DNA of 9,135 nucleotides from Bacteroidota bacterium (GCA_013287095.1 JABDEJ010000084.1:1-9135); one strand, 5' to 3'; positions 1 through 5,956 are shown, counted from the first letter of the stretch. Program-made: numbers and translations. Notes: generated by a model from the sequence alone, not told the origin.

Positions 1-1
1 A

Positions 2-820
2 ATCCTTTTATTTCTATTATCATCCGCCACGCTGGCTTCCGGACAAAAAATGCTTTGTTGTGCTATCCCTCCCAATGATATGAGAGGTATGGCGGACGAT
101 CCTCAGTTTGTAGCATCGCATGCGGCTCCTTTGCCTTTTAATTATACCGCACAGGCCGGGAAAATGATCAGCTTCCAAACATCTGACGGCAAAACGGGCT
201 CTGCATATGAAGTACTTGCTTCAAAACCCACTAAAAACTTCCTAATCATAACCCATGAATGGTGGGGATTGAATGATTATATCAAACAAAGGGCTGATGA
301 GCTTCAAAAAACATTCGGCAACATTAATGTAGTAGCAATTGACATGTATGATGGCAAAGTGGCCTCTTCACCCGATTCTGCCGGAAAGTACATGAAAGCG
401 GCAACCGATACCAGGATCATGAATATTATCAATGGGGCTATCACTTTTGCTGGAAAAGATGCACGAATTTTTTCGCTTGGCTGGTGCTTTGGAGGGGGCT
501 ATTCCTTACAAACTGCGATTGCCGCAGGGAAACAGGCGGCGGTATGCGTAATATATTACGGTATGCCTGAAACAGATATGGCTAAATTAAAATCATTGCA
601 TTGCGACGTACTTGGTCTATTTGCCAGCCAGGATAAGTGGATAAACCCTGATGTGGTAAAAAATTTCCAGGATAATATGGACAAAGCCGGTAAAAAAGTA
701 ACTGTGAAAGAATATAATGCAGCACATGGTTTTGCGAATCCAAGCAACCCCAAATATGATAAAGTATCCACTGAAGATGCCAACCGGGCTGCGGTGGATT
801 TTATTAAGGCAAGGTTGTAA
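2..820 (+). CDS. Secreted dienelactone hydrolase family protein (5' end outside window)
   Basis: This is an alpha/beta hydrolase of the dienelactone hydrolase (DLH) family. Such enzymes open lactone or ester bonds with a Cys-His-Asp triad. All three residues are visible: the nucleophile Cys in GWCFGGG (codon at 485), Asp in ASQDKW (codon at 632) and His in AAHGFANP (codon at 725). The conserved early block HEWWGLNDYI is also present. The first in-frame ATG is at 50, but the frame stays open to the left edge and reads ILLFLLSSATLASGQK. That is the hydrophobic core and end of a signal peptide, so the true start is upstream of the window and the ATG at 50 is internal. The mature protein is predicted to act in the periplasm, whereas classical DLH enzymes of chloroaromatic breakdown are cytoplasmic. 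The substrate cannot be inferred. The gene converges on the DUF1254 gene. The family call is firm; the export is inference from the signal-like segment. Confidence 0.9.
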   Translation: MLLFLLSSATLASGQKMLCCAIPPNDMRGMADDPQFVASHAAPLPFNYTAQAGKMISFQTSDGKTGSAYEVLASKPTKNFLIITHEWWGLNDYIKQRADELQKTFGNINVVAIDMYDGKVASSPDSAGKYMKAATDTRIMNIINGAITFAGKDARIFSLGWCFGGGYSLQTAIAAGKQAAVCVIYYGMPETDMAKLKSLHCDVLGLFASQDKWINPDVVKNFQDNMDKAGKKVTVKEYNAAHGFANPSNPKYDKVSTEDANRAAVDFIKARL

Positions 821-909
821 GAAATTTCGCAGCCTGTCCCAACTTGCTTGGGCAAAACCAATCGCACACATTACAAACGCGCGAGCCTGAAACATTTTTA
901 AGATCACAA

Positions 910-926
910 TTTGCCGGATCGCTAAT
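910..926 (+). repeat. Copy 1 of a three-copy motif, TTTGCCGGAT-N3-TAAT
   Basis: TTTGCCGGAT followed by three variable bases and TAAT. This copy overlaps the stop codon of the DUF1254 gene. The other copies are at 2339-2355 and 6060-6076. Confidence 0.4.
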
Positions 927-1599
927 GACTTAATGGTGTCAGCTGAATTTGCTTCGCAAGCCCGTAGGCGGCCGGAACATCATCGTTACTGGTGACTCGT
1001 ACGCGGCCAAGAACTAGGACTGAGTTGTTTGGTGAGGATATAAGAGTCATACTGCCTGGTACCTTACCTTTCCAGTTCGGTCCCGTGAGAAGGTAATTGC
1101 CAGCTGCCATTCCGGTAGTGCGCGTGCCAACGAATGCAAAGTCAGCACCGTCAGACGGGTCAGTGAACTGCACACTATAATAGCGTCCGGAGAAGTCTGG
1201 CACATGCAGGACTTGCTGCCCTTTGGAGAGGTCGAGCCAGCCCACGATATAGAGAACGTCATCGGTCCCCGTTGCCAATAAACTGGTCCTTGGTGCCGAA
1301 GGCGATGAGCGATAAGGCACCGCATACAGCGAATTGACTGGGGAACCTGACGATGTGTTTGCACCCACGCCCTGATTGATTATTGCAGTTACCGCTCTTT
1401 TATAGACACCATAGTACATCGAATAAGGCCGAAAATAAATGAAAGCAAAGGTGCCGGTTAGCCATACAATGACGGTAACGATGACAAATGTAATGAGAAC
1501 AGGTCCTCCCTTAGATAACCGCTTGTAAATGACCCATCCGAAGATCGCCAGAATGACGAAAATAGTAATATATGGGTGTTCCGAAATAAATCCATTCAT
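922..1599 (-). CDS. DUF1254 domain membrane-anchored protein
   Basis: This 225-residue protein is of unknown function. Residues about 10-26 and 33-56 are two hydrophobic helices (YITIFVILAIFGWVIY and PVLITFVIVTVIVWLTG). The rest matches the DUF1254 pattern: DDVLYIVGWLDLSKG, PDFSGRYYSVQFTD, NYLLTGPNWKGKVPG and VLVLGRVRV. A longer version starting at 1644 is possible, but it would overlap the upstream DUF1214 gene by 44 bases. The ATG at 1599 lies one base after that gene's TGA and begins just before the first helix, so I prefer it; translation is probably coupled. In many bacteria DUF1254 and DUF1214 are fused in that order in one longer protein. Here they are two short proteins in the opposite order, each with its own membrane anchor. 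Much of the soluble-domain coding region is clearly richer in G+C than neighbouring genes. The domain call is confident; the function is unknown. Confidence 0.87.
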   Translation of the reverse strand: MNGFISEHPYITIFVILAIFGWVIYKRLSKGGPVLITFVIVTVIVWLTGTFAFIYFRPYSMYYGVYKRAVTAIINQGVGANTSSGSPVNSLYAVPYRSSPSAPRTSLLATGTDDVLYIVGWLDLSKGQQVLHVPDFSGRYYSVQFTDPSDGADFAFVGTRTTGMAAGNYLLTGPNWKGKVPGSMTLISSPNNSVLVLGRVRVTSNDDVPAAYGLAKQIQLTPLSH

Positions 1600-1600
1600 A

Positions 1601-2215
1601 TCATTGCATTTTAACGACTGGTGGTACGTGGTACTCTCCATCAATGACAGCCTTGCCGGGCAGATAGGCTCGGAGTGTTAGCTTGAAGTTGCCAGCCGGT
1701 GCAGGCAGCCAGTTGGACTCGTGCCCGGCGGGATTCGTGTTCTGAATATAAATGTCAATTGAGCCGCCAGGGTTAGTCGTGAGGCCGGAGCGGTCACCGA
1801 CGCTGTAGCGATCGATGGGATTACTCACCATGTAACCATGAACATCGGTTACGGTCAGAGACCAGAACGCATTGTTGGGTGGAAGTTGTCCTGCGGGGAA
1901 ATGCAGGACGTAATTGTGCTGGCCATCAAGCCCAGACCCAGTATTGTCGTTGGTCCTTGTCCAGTACGCGGCCTCCTGCACCACATTGGTCGCTGGAAGG
2001 ACTTTTGCACATGCTGCCCTCACGAGGATGTCGTTGCCAGGCTGGCCGCATTTCATGATCGTGTTCCAGCCATTCACAGTCGTTGTTATGGCTTTCACCT
2101 CAGCGTTCATAATAATATTTGATGTGAGAAACGCAAAAACGCTGCCGATGATGACCCCCTCCACAACACCAGAGAAGACGCTATTGAATGAGAGCAGTTT
2201 GAGGATACTTTTCAT
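1601..2215 (-). CDS. DUF1214 domain membrane-anchored protein
   Basis: This 204-residue protein of unknown function is the first gene of a two-gene operon with the DUF1254 gene. An N-terminal hydrophobic segment at about residues 13-33 (VFSGVVEGVIIGSVFAFLTS) probably anchors it in the inner membrane with the domain outside. Residues about 84-190 match DUF1214 well: YWTRTNDNTGSGLDG, NYVLHFPAGQLPPNNAFWSL, YMVSNPIDRYSVGDR, GSIDIYIQ and NWLPAPAGNFKLTLRAYLPG. The start at 2215 is the only sensible one before the helix. A Bacteroidota-type promoter lies about 60 bases upstream. Base composition is high in G+C (39 of 60 in the row starting at 1681), against about a third to a half in rows of the preceding hydrolase gene. 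This suggests acquisition from a G+C-richer donor. Enzymatic activity cannot be predicted from the sequence. Confidence 0.9.
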   Translation of the reverse strand: MKSILKLLSFNSVFSGVVEGVIIGSVFAFLTSNIIMNAEVKAITTTVNGWNTIMKCGQPGNDILVRAACAKVLPATNVVQEAAYWTRTNDNTGSGLDGQHNYVLHFPAGQLPPNNAFWSLTVTDVHGYMVSNPIDRYSVGDRSGLTTNPGGSIDIYIQNTNPAGHESNWLPAPAGNFKLTLRAYLPGKAVIDGEYHVPPVVKMQ

Positions 2216-2237
2216 GCCTTATTTGTATAGGCTCATA

Positions 2238-2252
2238 CCCATCCTTGATGGG
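2238..2252 (-). other. Short perfect hairpin in the leader of the DUF1214 mRNA
   Basis: CCCATC-CTT-GATGGG is a perfect six-base-pair inverted repeat with a three-base loop. It lies between the predicted promoter and the start codon at 2215. It could stabilise the leader RNA or bind a regulator; a chance palindrome cannot be excluded. Confidence 0.3.
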
Positions 2253-2271
2253 AAAGGTACAAGTTGAGATA

Positions 2272-2303
2272 CAAACGTATTCATCATTATCATTGTTGTC
2301 AGA
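2272..2303 (-). promoter_or_regulatory. Promoter of the DUF1214-DUF1254 operon
   Basis: On the minus strand, TACGTTTG (2279-2272) matches the Bacteroidota -7 consensus TAnnTTTG exactly. TCTG (2303-2300), one mismatch from TTTG, lies 20 bases upstream. Transcription would start near 2265, giving a leader of about 50 bases before the ATG at 2215. The leader contains the hairpin at 2238-2252. The promoter is predicted only from the consensus. Confidence 0.5.
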
Positions 2304-2309
2304 TTTTTT

Positions 2310-2389
2310 TCCGGCAATCCAAGGTCGCTTACTCCTACTTTGCCGGATTTGTAATCGCGCTATAGTGATTAAAAGAATTTGCAATCCGA
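2310..2389. repeat. REP-like cluster of inverted repeats
   Basis: TCCGGCAA (2310-2317) is perfectly complementary to TTGCCGGA (2340-2347). The second arm runs into GGATTTGTAATC, whose GATT and AATC arms pair. TAATC (2352-2356) can pair with GATTA at about 2367-2371, and CGGATT (2345-2350) with AATCCG near 2383-2388. Nested, imperfect, short palindromes in a gene gap look like the small dispersed repeats common in Bacteroidota genomes. Whether this unit is repeated elsewhere in the genome cannot be seen here. Confidence 0.35.
2339..2355 (+). repeat. Copy 2 of the motif TTTGCCGGAT-N3-TAAT
   Basis: Same 14 fixed bases and orientation as at 910-926, on the other side of the DUF1214-DUF1254 pair. 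It lies inside the REP-like inverted repeats. Confidence 0.4.
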
Positions 2390-2499
2390 CTTCCTCTTCC
2401 TCCCTTGTCTGTGTGCCCACAGACCAGTATCATCAAACTCGCCGACCTACCTGGAAGCCAATCGCTTACAAAATATTAATTTGAACTTGGGTTAGTTTT

Positions 2500-2517
2500 C
2501 GGTCTTTGAAGACACCG
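2500..2517 (-). terminator. Weak hairpin downstream of the lipocalin-like gene
   Basis: GTCTT-TG-AAGAC is a perfect inverted repeat inside a slightly longer stem with a bulge (CGG at 2500-2502 against CCG at 2515-2517). It lies 33 bases beyond the stop of the minus-strand gene ending at 2550. There is no run of T after it on the minus strand, so it is a poor rho-independent terminator. Confidence 0.2.
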
Positions 2518-2549
2518 ACCGGGGAACCAAGGGCTACTTGCAAAGAAAA

Positions 2550-3014
2550 TCAGCGTGTATAAATCAAATCAAAATCATGTACCCAGTCCTTGCCATTGGT
2601 TGACTTCTCCCAACCGGCTGTGATTGTTTTACCATCCTTACTGATGATGCCTTTGAAACGCTGTGAAAAGCCATTGGCCTTTCTCCATATTTTCCATACA
2701 CCTTTGTCAAAACTCATTTGATAGATCCTGGAAACATTCCTGTCGTCATAGTAAAATATGGCAAATTCTTTCTTTAATTCATCTCTGCTGATAAGCCATG
2801 TAGCTATAGGATTGCCTGTATTCCTGTCACCCTGGTGCATGGCTAGATAACCTCCTTCCTCTATCCATTCAAATGAAGTTTTTCCATATACTTTGGCATG
2901 AGGGCCGGGAAGAAATGATGCGTTAGAAATTTCCATTACCCAGTTCCCGATCAACATTTCAAGTGGCTTGAGTGATGGATTAGGTTTATATTCATTTTGT
3001 TTTGTGTTTTTCAT
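2550..3014 (-). CDS. Lipocalin-like (DUF1579-type) small beta-barrel protein
   Basis: This cytoplasmic protein has 154 residues, no signal peptide and no membrane segment. After a short lead (MKNTKQNEYKPNPSLK) it has the pattern LEMLIGNWVMEISNA, followed by many alternating hydrophobic strands: KTSFEWIEEGGYLAMHQGD, AIFYYDDRNVSRIYQMSF, GVWKIWRKANGFSQRFKG, AGWEKSTNGKDW and ending HDFDLIYTR. The GNW beginning and repeated short strands ending in a final strand fit the small beta-barrel proteins annotated as DUF1579 or lipocalin-like. Relatives are typically single-domain proteins of this length and of unknown ligand. It stands alone on its strand and is transcribed divergently from the decayed gene at 3142-3418. 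I recognise the family type from sequence feel only and cannot name a function. Confidence 0.75.
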   Translation of the reverse strand: MKNTKQNEYKPNPSLKPLEMLIGNWVMEISNASFLPGPHAKVYGKTSFEWIEEGGYLAMHQGDRNTGNPIATWLISRDELKKEFAIFYYDDRNVSRIYQMSFDKGVWKIWRKANGFSQRFKGIISKDGKTITAGWEKSTNGKDWVHDFDLIYTR

Positions 3015-3098
3015 CTGCTTATATCTTTGATCTGAAACTCCTTTATAATTTCATGTTTTTTGCATTTTTGGAACTAATTGAGATCCTGAAAATACAAC

Positions 3099-3119
3099 AA
3101 ACACAGTATTTTTGTGTTT
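3099..3119 (+). promoter_or_regulatory. Promoter -7 element with inverted repeat ahead of the decayed gene
   Basis: TATTTTTG (3107-3114) fits the Bacteroidota -7 consensus TAnnTTTG, and an ATG follows at 3142. A perfect seven-base inverted repeat, AAACACA (3099-3105) and TGTGTTT (3113-3119), encloses this element. No good -33 TTTG was found 19-21 bases upstream. It may be a relic promoter and operator for the decayed gene, or it may control the divergent gene ending at 3014. Confidence 0.35.
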
Positions 3120-3141
3120 AATCTTTTTAAAAATCAGAGTC

Positions 3142-3418
3142 ATGGTAGGACAAGCAAAGAAAGAGCATTTGAAAAAGTGCTCAACAAGCCCATAAGAACC
3201 GAAGCCGCGATTCCACCCTTCGTTCTGAAGGTCATTTTCCCCATATTATCAATATTTAAGGGAGGTATGGGTGACAGCTTCAAATGATAAAATATTTAAA
3301 TACAGGCGCTTACGTGAGTGAGAACACTCATTTACAGAAAGAACTTTTCTGAGATCTGCCAACGGTTGAAGAAGCCATAAGACTGTATTGCCCGGATAAA
3401 AATTTGATTCAGGAATAA
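3142..3418 (+). pseudogene. Remnant of an NmrA-like NAD(P)-binding protein gene (C-terminal part)
   Basis: Two adjacent reading-frame blocks together read like one protein end. Block 1 (3144-3284) gives SKERAFEKVLNKPIRTEAA, then IPPFVLKVIFPILSIFKGG and MGDSFK, and hits TGA at 3285. Block 2, in another frame from 3284, gives YLNTGAYVSENTHLQKELF, an in-frame TGA at 3350, then DLPTVEEAIRLYCPDKNLI, ending at TAA 3416. The internal TGA sits where Gly (GGA) would suit LFGDLPTVEEA, so one base change explains it. An ATG at 3142 begins MVGQAKK in a third frame. The segment GAYVSENTHLQKELF-DLPTVEEAI resembles the end of NmrA-type atypical short-chain dehydrogenases from memory. No Rossmann-fold N-terminus is visible, so most of the gene is missing. 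The broken frames are directly seen; the family name is tentative. Confidence 0.5.
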
Positions 3419-3453
3419 AAAACTCCTCTAACCCATGACGTGCCACCTTATCT

Positions 3454-3876
3454 TTAACTATTCTCTTCCGCTTCCTCTTTTTTAATGACTCGGATCAAGG
3501 TTTTGACGATGAATATTTCGACCACTAAAAATACGATCGGCACGAGCAACATGGCTGTTATATTTCCTTCTGCAATAGTCAGAATAATGGTTTGAATTTC
3601 TATTAATGCCCTTACAATTGTTAAAATGGTCAGTGCTTCAGGCGCCCCTTTAATGATGGTAATAAATCCCAGGGCCAAGCCAATCGCCAGGTTTCTGGAT
3701 GCATATTCATAGCCTGCGCTTTTGAGTGCGGGATTTGTCAGATCGAGTCCTGTTGCATTATGAAAAAGTATGCTCATGTCGAAGTAACACATCAATCCGT
3801 AAGCAATATTCAATACTGCAAAAATGCCTACAACAATTCTTACCCACCTTGGGACATTATCTACATGTGCTGCCAT
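3454..3876 (-). CDS. Small four-helix integral membrane protein
   Basis: This 140-residue protein has four predicted transmembrane helices at about residues 11-30, 60-76, 82-102 and 106-125, and a charged cytoplasmic tail (IKKEEAEENS). The segment between helices 1 and 2 has a conserved-looking SAGYEYASRNLAIGLALG block. Architecture and length resemble small membrane families of unknown function such as DUF4345 and DUF4267, but I cannot assign it to either. The start at 3876 follows a Bacteroidota-type promoter by about 35 bases. Its 3' end lies 35 bases from the stop of the decayed plus-strand gene, so the two converge. The presence of a real gene is well supported by clean helices and a promoter; the function is unknown. 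Confidence 0.8.
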   Translation of the reverse strand: MAAHVDNVPRWVRIVVGIFAVLNIAYGLMCYFDMSILFHNATGLDLTNPALKSAGYEYASRNLAIGLALGFITIIKGAPEALTILTIVRALIEIQTIILTIAEGNITAMLLVPIVFLVVEIFIVKTLIRVIKKEEAEENS

Positions 3877-3910
3877 TTTTTTATGATTTTGATGTTTAAA
3901 AAATTGTTGT

Positions 3911-3940
3911 CAAATATAAAAAATAACAAACAATCGCAAT
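3911..3940 (-). promoter_or_regulatory. Promoter of the four-helix membrane protein gene
   Basis: On the minus strand, TATATTTG (3918-3911) matches TAnnTTTG exactly. ATTG (3940-3937), a one-mismatch -33 element, lies 18 bases upstream, slightly shorter than the usual 19-21. The predicted start near 3904 leaves a leader of about 28 bases before the ATG at 3876. Confidence 0.45.
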
Positions 3941-4014
3941 GTATTTATTAGATTATCAAAATGTCACCCTGATGTTTTTTATATGGGAAATTGATTTCAC
4001 TCACACAAAATTAA

Positions 4015-4045
4015 CTTGGCGACTATCAGATAGTTTGTAAATTTG
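4015..4045 (+). promoter_or_regulatory. Promoter of the NTF2-like gene
   Basis: CTTG (4015-4018) and TAAATTTG (4038-4045) are separated by 19 bases and fit the Bacteroidota -33/-7 pattern with one mismatch in the -33 element. Transcription would start near 4051, leaving a leader of about 80 bases before the ATG at 4130. Palindromic sequences overlap the spacer and the start site. Confidence 0.5.
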
Positions 4046-4059
4046 ACTGACACACTATC
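4022..4059 (+). promoter_or_regulatory. Operator-like palindromes over the NTF2-like promoter
   Basis: ACTATC-A-GATAGT (4022-4034) is a perfect 13-base palindrome lying between the -33 and -7 elements. Its right arm is reused: GATAGTTTGT (4029-4038) pairs with ACACACTATC (4050-4059) with one mismatch. The half-site ACTATC/GATAGT thus occurs three times across the promoter and start site. This placement suits a dimeric repressor, perhaps TetR-like. No regulator gene is in the window. Confidence 0.4.
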
Positions 4060-4129
4060 GTACAATAGCGCAACAATCCATATACCTGAATCATACTCCG
4101 GTACACGGTTAAATTAATACAAGCAACTC

Positions 4130-4636
4130 ATGAAAAGTGCAGGAAAATTATTTAAAACCATTCTAGTTCTGATCGTAGGATTTCTATCGATATCCTTAAA
4201 AGGTCAGGATAATAAAGCCATAAAGGATTCTCCTACTTCAGGAAAGTTGTATGACGAAATAGTGCATATGGATTCGCTTTTGTTTGATGGTTTTAATACA
4301 AAGAACGTTGACAAAATGAAAATATATTTTGATTCAACCCTGGAATTATACCAGGATAATATTGGCGTTCGCAACTACAAGGAAACGGTTGCAGCATTTG
4401 GCAATCTTTTCAAGCAGGATTATGTGCTTACGCGCAAACTGGTTCCGGGCACTATGGAAGTTTATCCCATAAAAGGATTTGGTGCCATACAAACTGGCCT
4501 GCATACTTTTTCGCACAAAGAGAATGGCGAACTAATAACGGCGACTTTTAAATTCATGAATGTCTGGCACAAAACAGGTAACACGTGGCGAATTACCCGT
4601 CTAGTAACCTATGATCATCCGGAGGACTGGAAATAG
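4130..4636 (+). CDS. Secreted NTF2-like (DUF4440/SnoaL-type) protein
   Basis: This protein has 168 residues. Residues 1-25 form a signal peptide (KTILVLIVGFLSISLKG), so it is predicted to be exported to the periplasm. From about residue 40 the pattern is that of an NTF2-like cone fold: a first helix (YDEIVHMDSLLFDGFNTKN), DKMKIYFDSTLELYQDN, the helix YKETVAAFGNLFK, then strands including MEVYPIKGFGAIQTGLHTF and ITATFKFMNVWHKTGNTWRI, ending RLVTYDHPEDWK. The F-x-x-x-W-x-K-x-x-x-x-W-R-I strand pair is typical of DUF4440 proteins. Such proteins may be enzymes or simple binding domains; no clear catalytic residue can be named. An operator-bearing promoter precedes it, and an MFS transporter gene follows after 84 bases. 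Joint transcription with that gene is possible, since no terminator is visible between them. Confidence 0.85.
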   Translation: MKSAGKLFKTILVLIVGFLSISLKGQDNKAIKDSPTSGKLYDEIVHMDSLLFDGFNTKNVDKMKIYFDSTLELYQDNIGVRNYKETVAAFGNLFKQDYVLTRKLVPGTMEVYPIKGFGAIQTGLHTFSHKENGELITATFKFMNVWHKTGNTWRITRLVTYDHPEDWK

Positions 4637-4720
4637 CCTAACAGATATTTTAAAAAAAATCCGGCTTTTAAGCGATATTTGAGCCCGGCGAGAGTGTAAA
4701 ACCATTCCGTAATAAATCTA

Positions 4721-5956
4721 ATGACAGACACAGCATCCCTAGCAAAGGAATACAAGCATTCACATCCCATTGTATTTATGTTCCTGGTGCTGCCATTTGG
4801 TATCAGCAGCGGTTATGTTACCGTTGCCTATTCATATCTCTTTTCAAAGGCAGGTGTACCGGTAGATGCCATAGCTGCGCTGGTCGGCGCTTCACTTTTA
4901 CCTCATATTATTAAATTCTTATGGGCACCATTGGTAGATGCAACACTGTCATTAAAGAAATGGTATTTCCTTTCCGGGCTCGTTACGGCGGCATGTATTT
5001 TTGCAACCGGGCTTCTGCCCATCAGCCAGGCAAGCCTTCCGATTGTGACTGTCGTTATCGTGGTTGCAAATGTGGCCGTATCATTTTTAGGTATTACCAC
5101 AAACGGACTTGCCGCTTATGATATTCCACCTGAAATGAAAGGCCGGGTAAGCGGCTATATGCAGGCTGGTAATCTTGGCGGTGCGGGCCTCGGTGGTGGC
5201 GCAGGATTGTGGCTGGCCCAACATCTGTCACAAACGTGGATGGCTACAGGTATCCTCGGTATTGCATGCTTCTTATGTTGTATCGGTTTGTTTTTTGTAA
5301 AGGAACCACAATCAACGGTGAAGGTTGCGAAGGTGTTGGATACCATGCAAAACCTGTTTAAAGATATCTGGGTAACCCTAAAATCCCGGATGGGATTCCT
5401 TGCTATCTTTTTATGTTTTCTGCCGTTAGGCACCGGAGCAGCGTCAAACCTATGGGCAGCAGTGGCGGGCGACTGGCATGCAAGCGCTGATACGGTAGCA
5501 TTTGTTACGGGGTTGATGAGTGGCATTATTACTGCCGCAGGTTGCCTCGTTGGTGGGTGGATCTGCGACAGGATGGACCGCAAACTTGCTTATGTTATTT
5601 TTGGCTTGACCGAAGTGATCTGTGCCATTGTTATGGCTTATGCACCCCATACCGAAATCATGTATATTGTCTGGACATCGTTTTATGCATTCTCCCTTGG
5701 TATGTGTTATGCCGCCTTCAGTGCTTTTGTTTTTGAAGCCATTGGGAAAGGAGCTGCCGCTACCAAGTTTACGGTTTATGCTTCGCTCTCTAATTTCCCT
5801 ATTTACTACATGACCATTGTTGATGGATGGGCACATACGCATTATGGCCCCGCGGGCATGCTGAATACAGAAGCCGTTTTTGGAGTTATCGGTATTGTTT
5901 TATTTTTTCTATTACTGGCTTATGTAAACCGCAGAAAAAAAATTCCGGTTTATTAA
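4721..5956 (+). CDS. MFS transporter, 12 transmembrane helices (AmpG-like flavour)
   Basis: This inner-membrane secondary transporter of the major facilitator superfamily has 411 residues, the usual length, with hydrophobic segments consistent with 12 helices. The motif-A-like loop between helices 8 and 9 is present as G279-WIC-D283-R-MD-R287 (GGWICDRMDRK). In the first half the equivalent region reads IKFLWAPLVDATLSLKKWYF. This recalls the PAT/AmpG subgroup, which carries muropeptides or acyl-CoA-type substrates, and is only a weak hint. A glycine-rich stretch (GNLGGAGLGGGAGLWL, residues 150-165) forms helix 5, after the cytoplasmic loop IPPEMKGRVSGYMQ. The tail ends YVNRRKKIPVY. The start at 4721 gives a short hydrophilic N-terminus before helix 1 and has no evident Shine-Dalgarno sequence. 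No recognisable promoter lies in the 84-base gap upstream. The substrate is unknown. Confidence 0.88.
   Translation: MTDTASLAKEYKHSHPIVFMFLVLPFGISSGYVTVAYSYLFSKAGVPVDAIAALVGASLLPHIIKFLWAPLVDATLSLKKWYFLSGLVTAACIFATGLLPISQASLPIVTVVIVVANVAVSFLGITTNGLAAYDIPPEMKGRVSGYMQAGNLGGAGLGGGAGLWLAQHLSQTWMATGILGIACFLCCIGLFFVKEPQSTVKVAKVLDTMQNLFKDIWVTLKSRMGFLAIFLCFLPLGTGAASNLWAAVAGDWHASADTVAFVTGLMSGIITAAGCLVGGWICDRMDRKLAYVIFGLTEVICAIVMAYAPHTEIMYIVWTSFYAFSLGMCYAAFSAFVFEAIGKGAAATKFTVYASLSNFPIYYMTIVDGWAHTHYGPAGMLNTEAVFGVIGIVLFFLLLAYVNRRKKIPVY

Larger units (their letters stand above)
2216..2549. other. Non-coding gap between the DUF1214 gene and the lipocalin-like gene
   Basis: This 334-base stretch has no convincing gene. 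Open frames exist on both strands (2245-2484 plus, 2181-2420 minus), but their translations are low in recognisable protein character and they overlap each other. The stretch contains the operon promoter (2272-2303), REP-like inverted repeats (2310-2389), a pyrimidine-rich run (about 2389-2406) and a small hairpin (2500-2517) downstream of the lipocalin-like gene. Confidence 0.6.

Noticed and set aside
838..852. CCCAA-CTTGC-TTGGG hairpin between the hydrolase and DUF1254 genes
   Set aside because: The stem has only five pairs and no T run on either strand, so it cannot be supported as a terminator.
1600..1644. Alternative start of the DUF1254 protein at 1644
   Set aside because: It adds a hydrophilic stretch overlapping the upstream gene. 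The ATG at 1599, one base after the upstream stop and just before the first helix, is more likely.
2245..2484. Open frame of 79 codons on the plus strand (and one of 79 codons on the minus strand, 2181-2420)
   Set aside because: They overlap each other and known signals (promoter, inverted repeats), show no recognisable protein pattern, and are short enough to arise by chance.
3249..3446. Minus-strand 65-codon open frame
   Set aside because: It is antisense to the plus-strand blocks of the decayed gene, which read more like protein. No family pattern was recognised.
5155..5842. Long minus-strand open frames inside the MFS gene (5155-5583 and 5450-5842)
   Set aside because: They are antisense to a clear 12-helix transporter and their translations show no family pattern.
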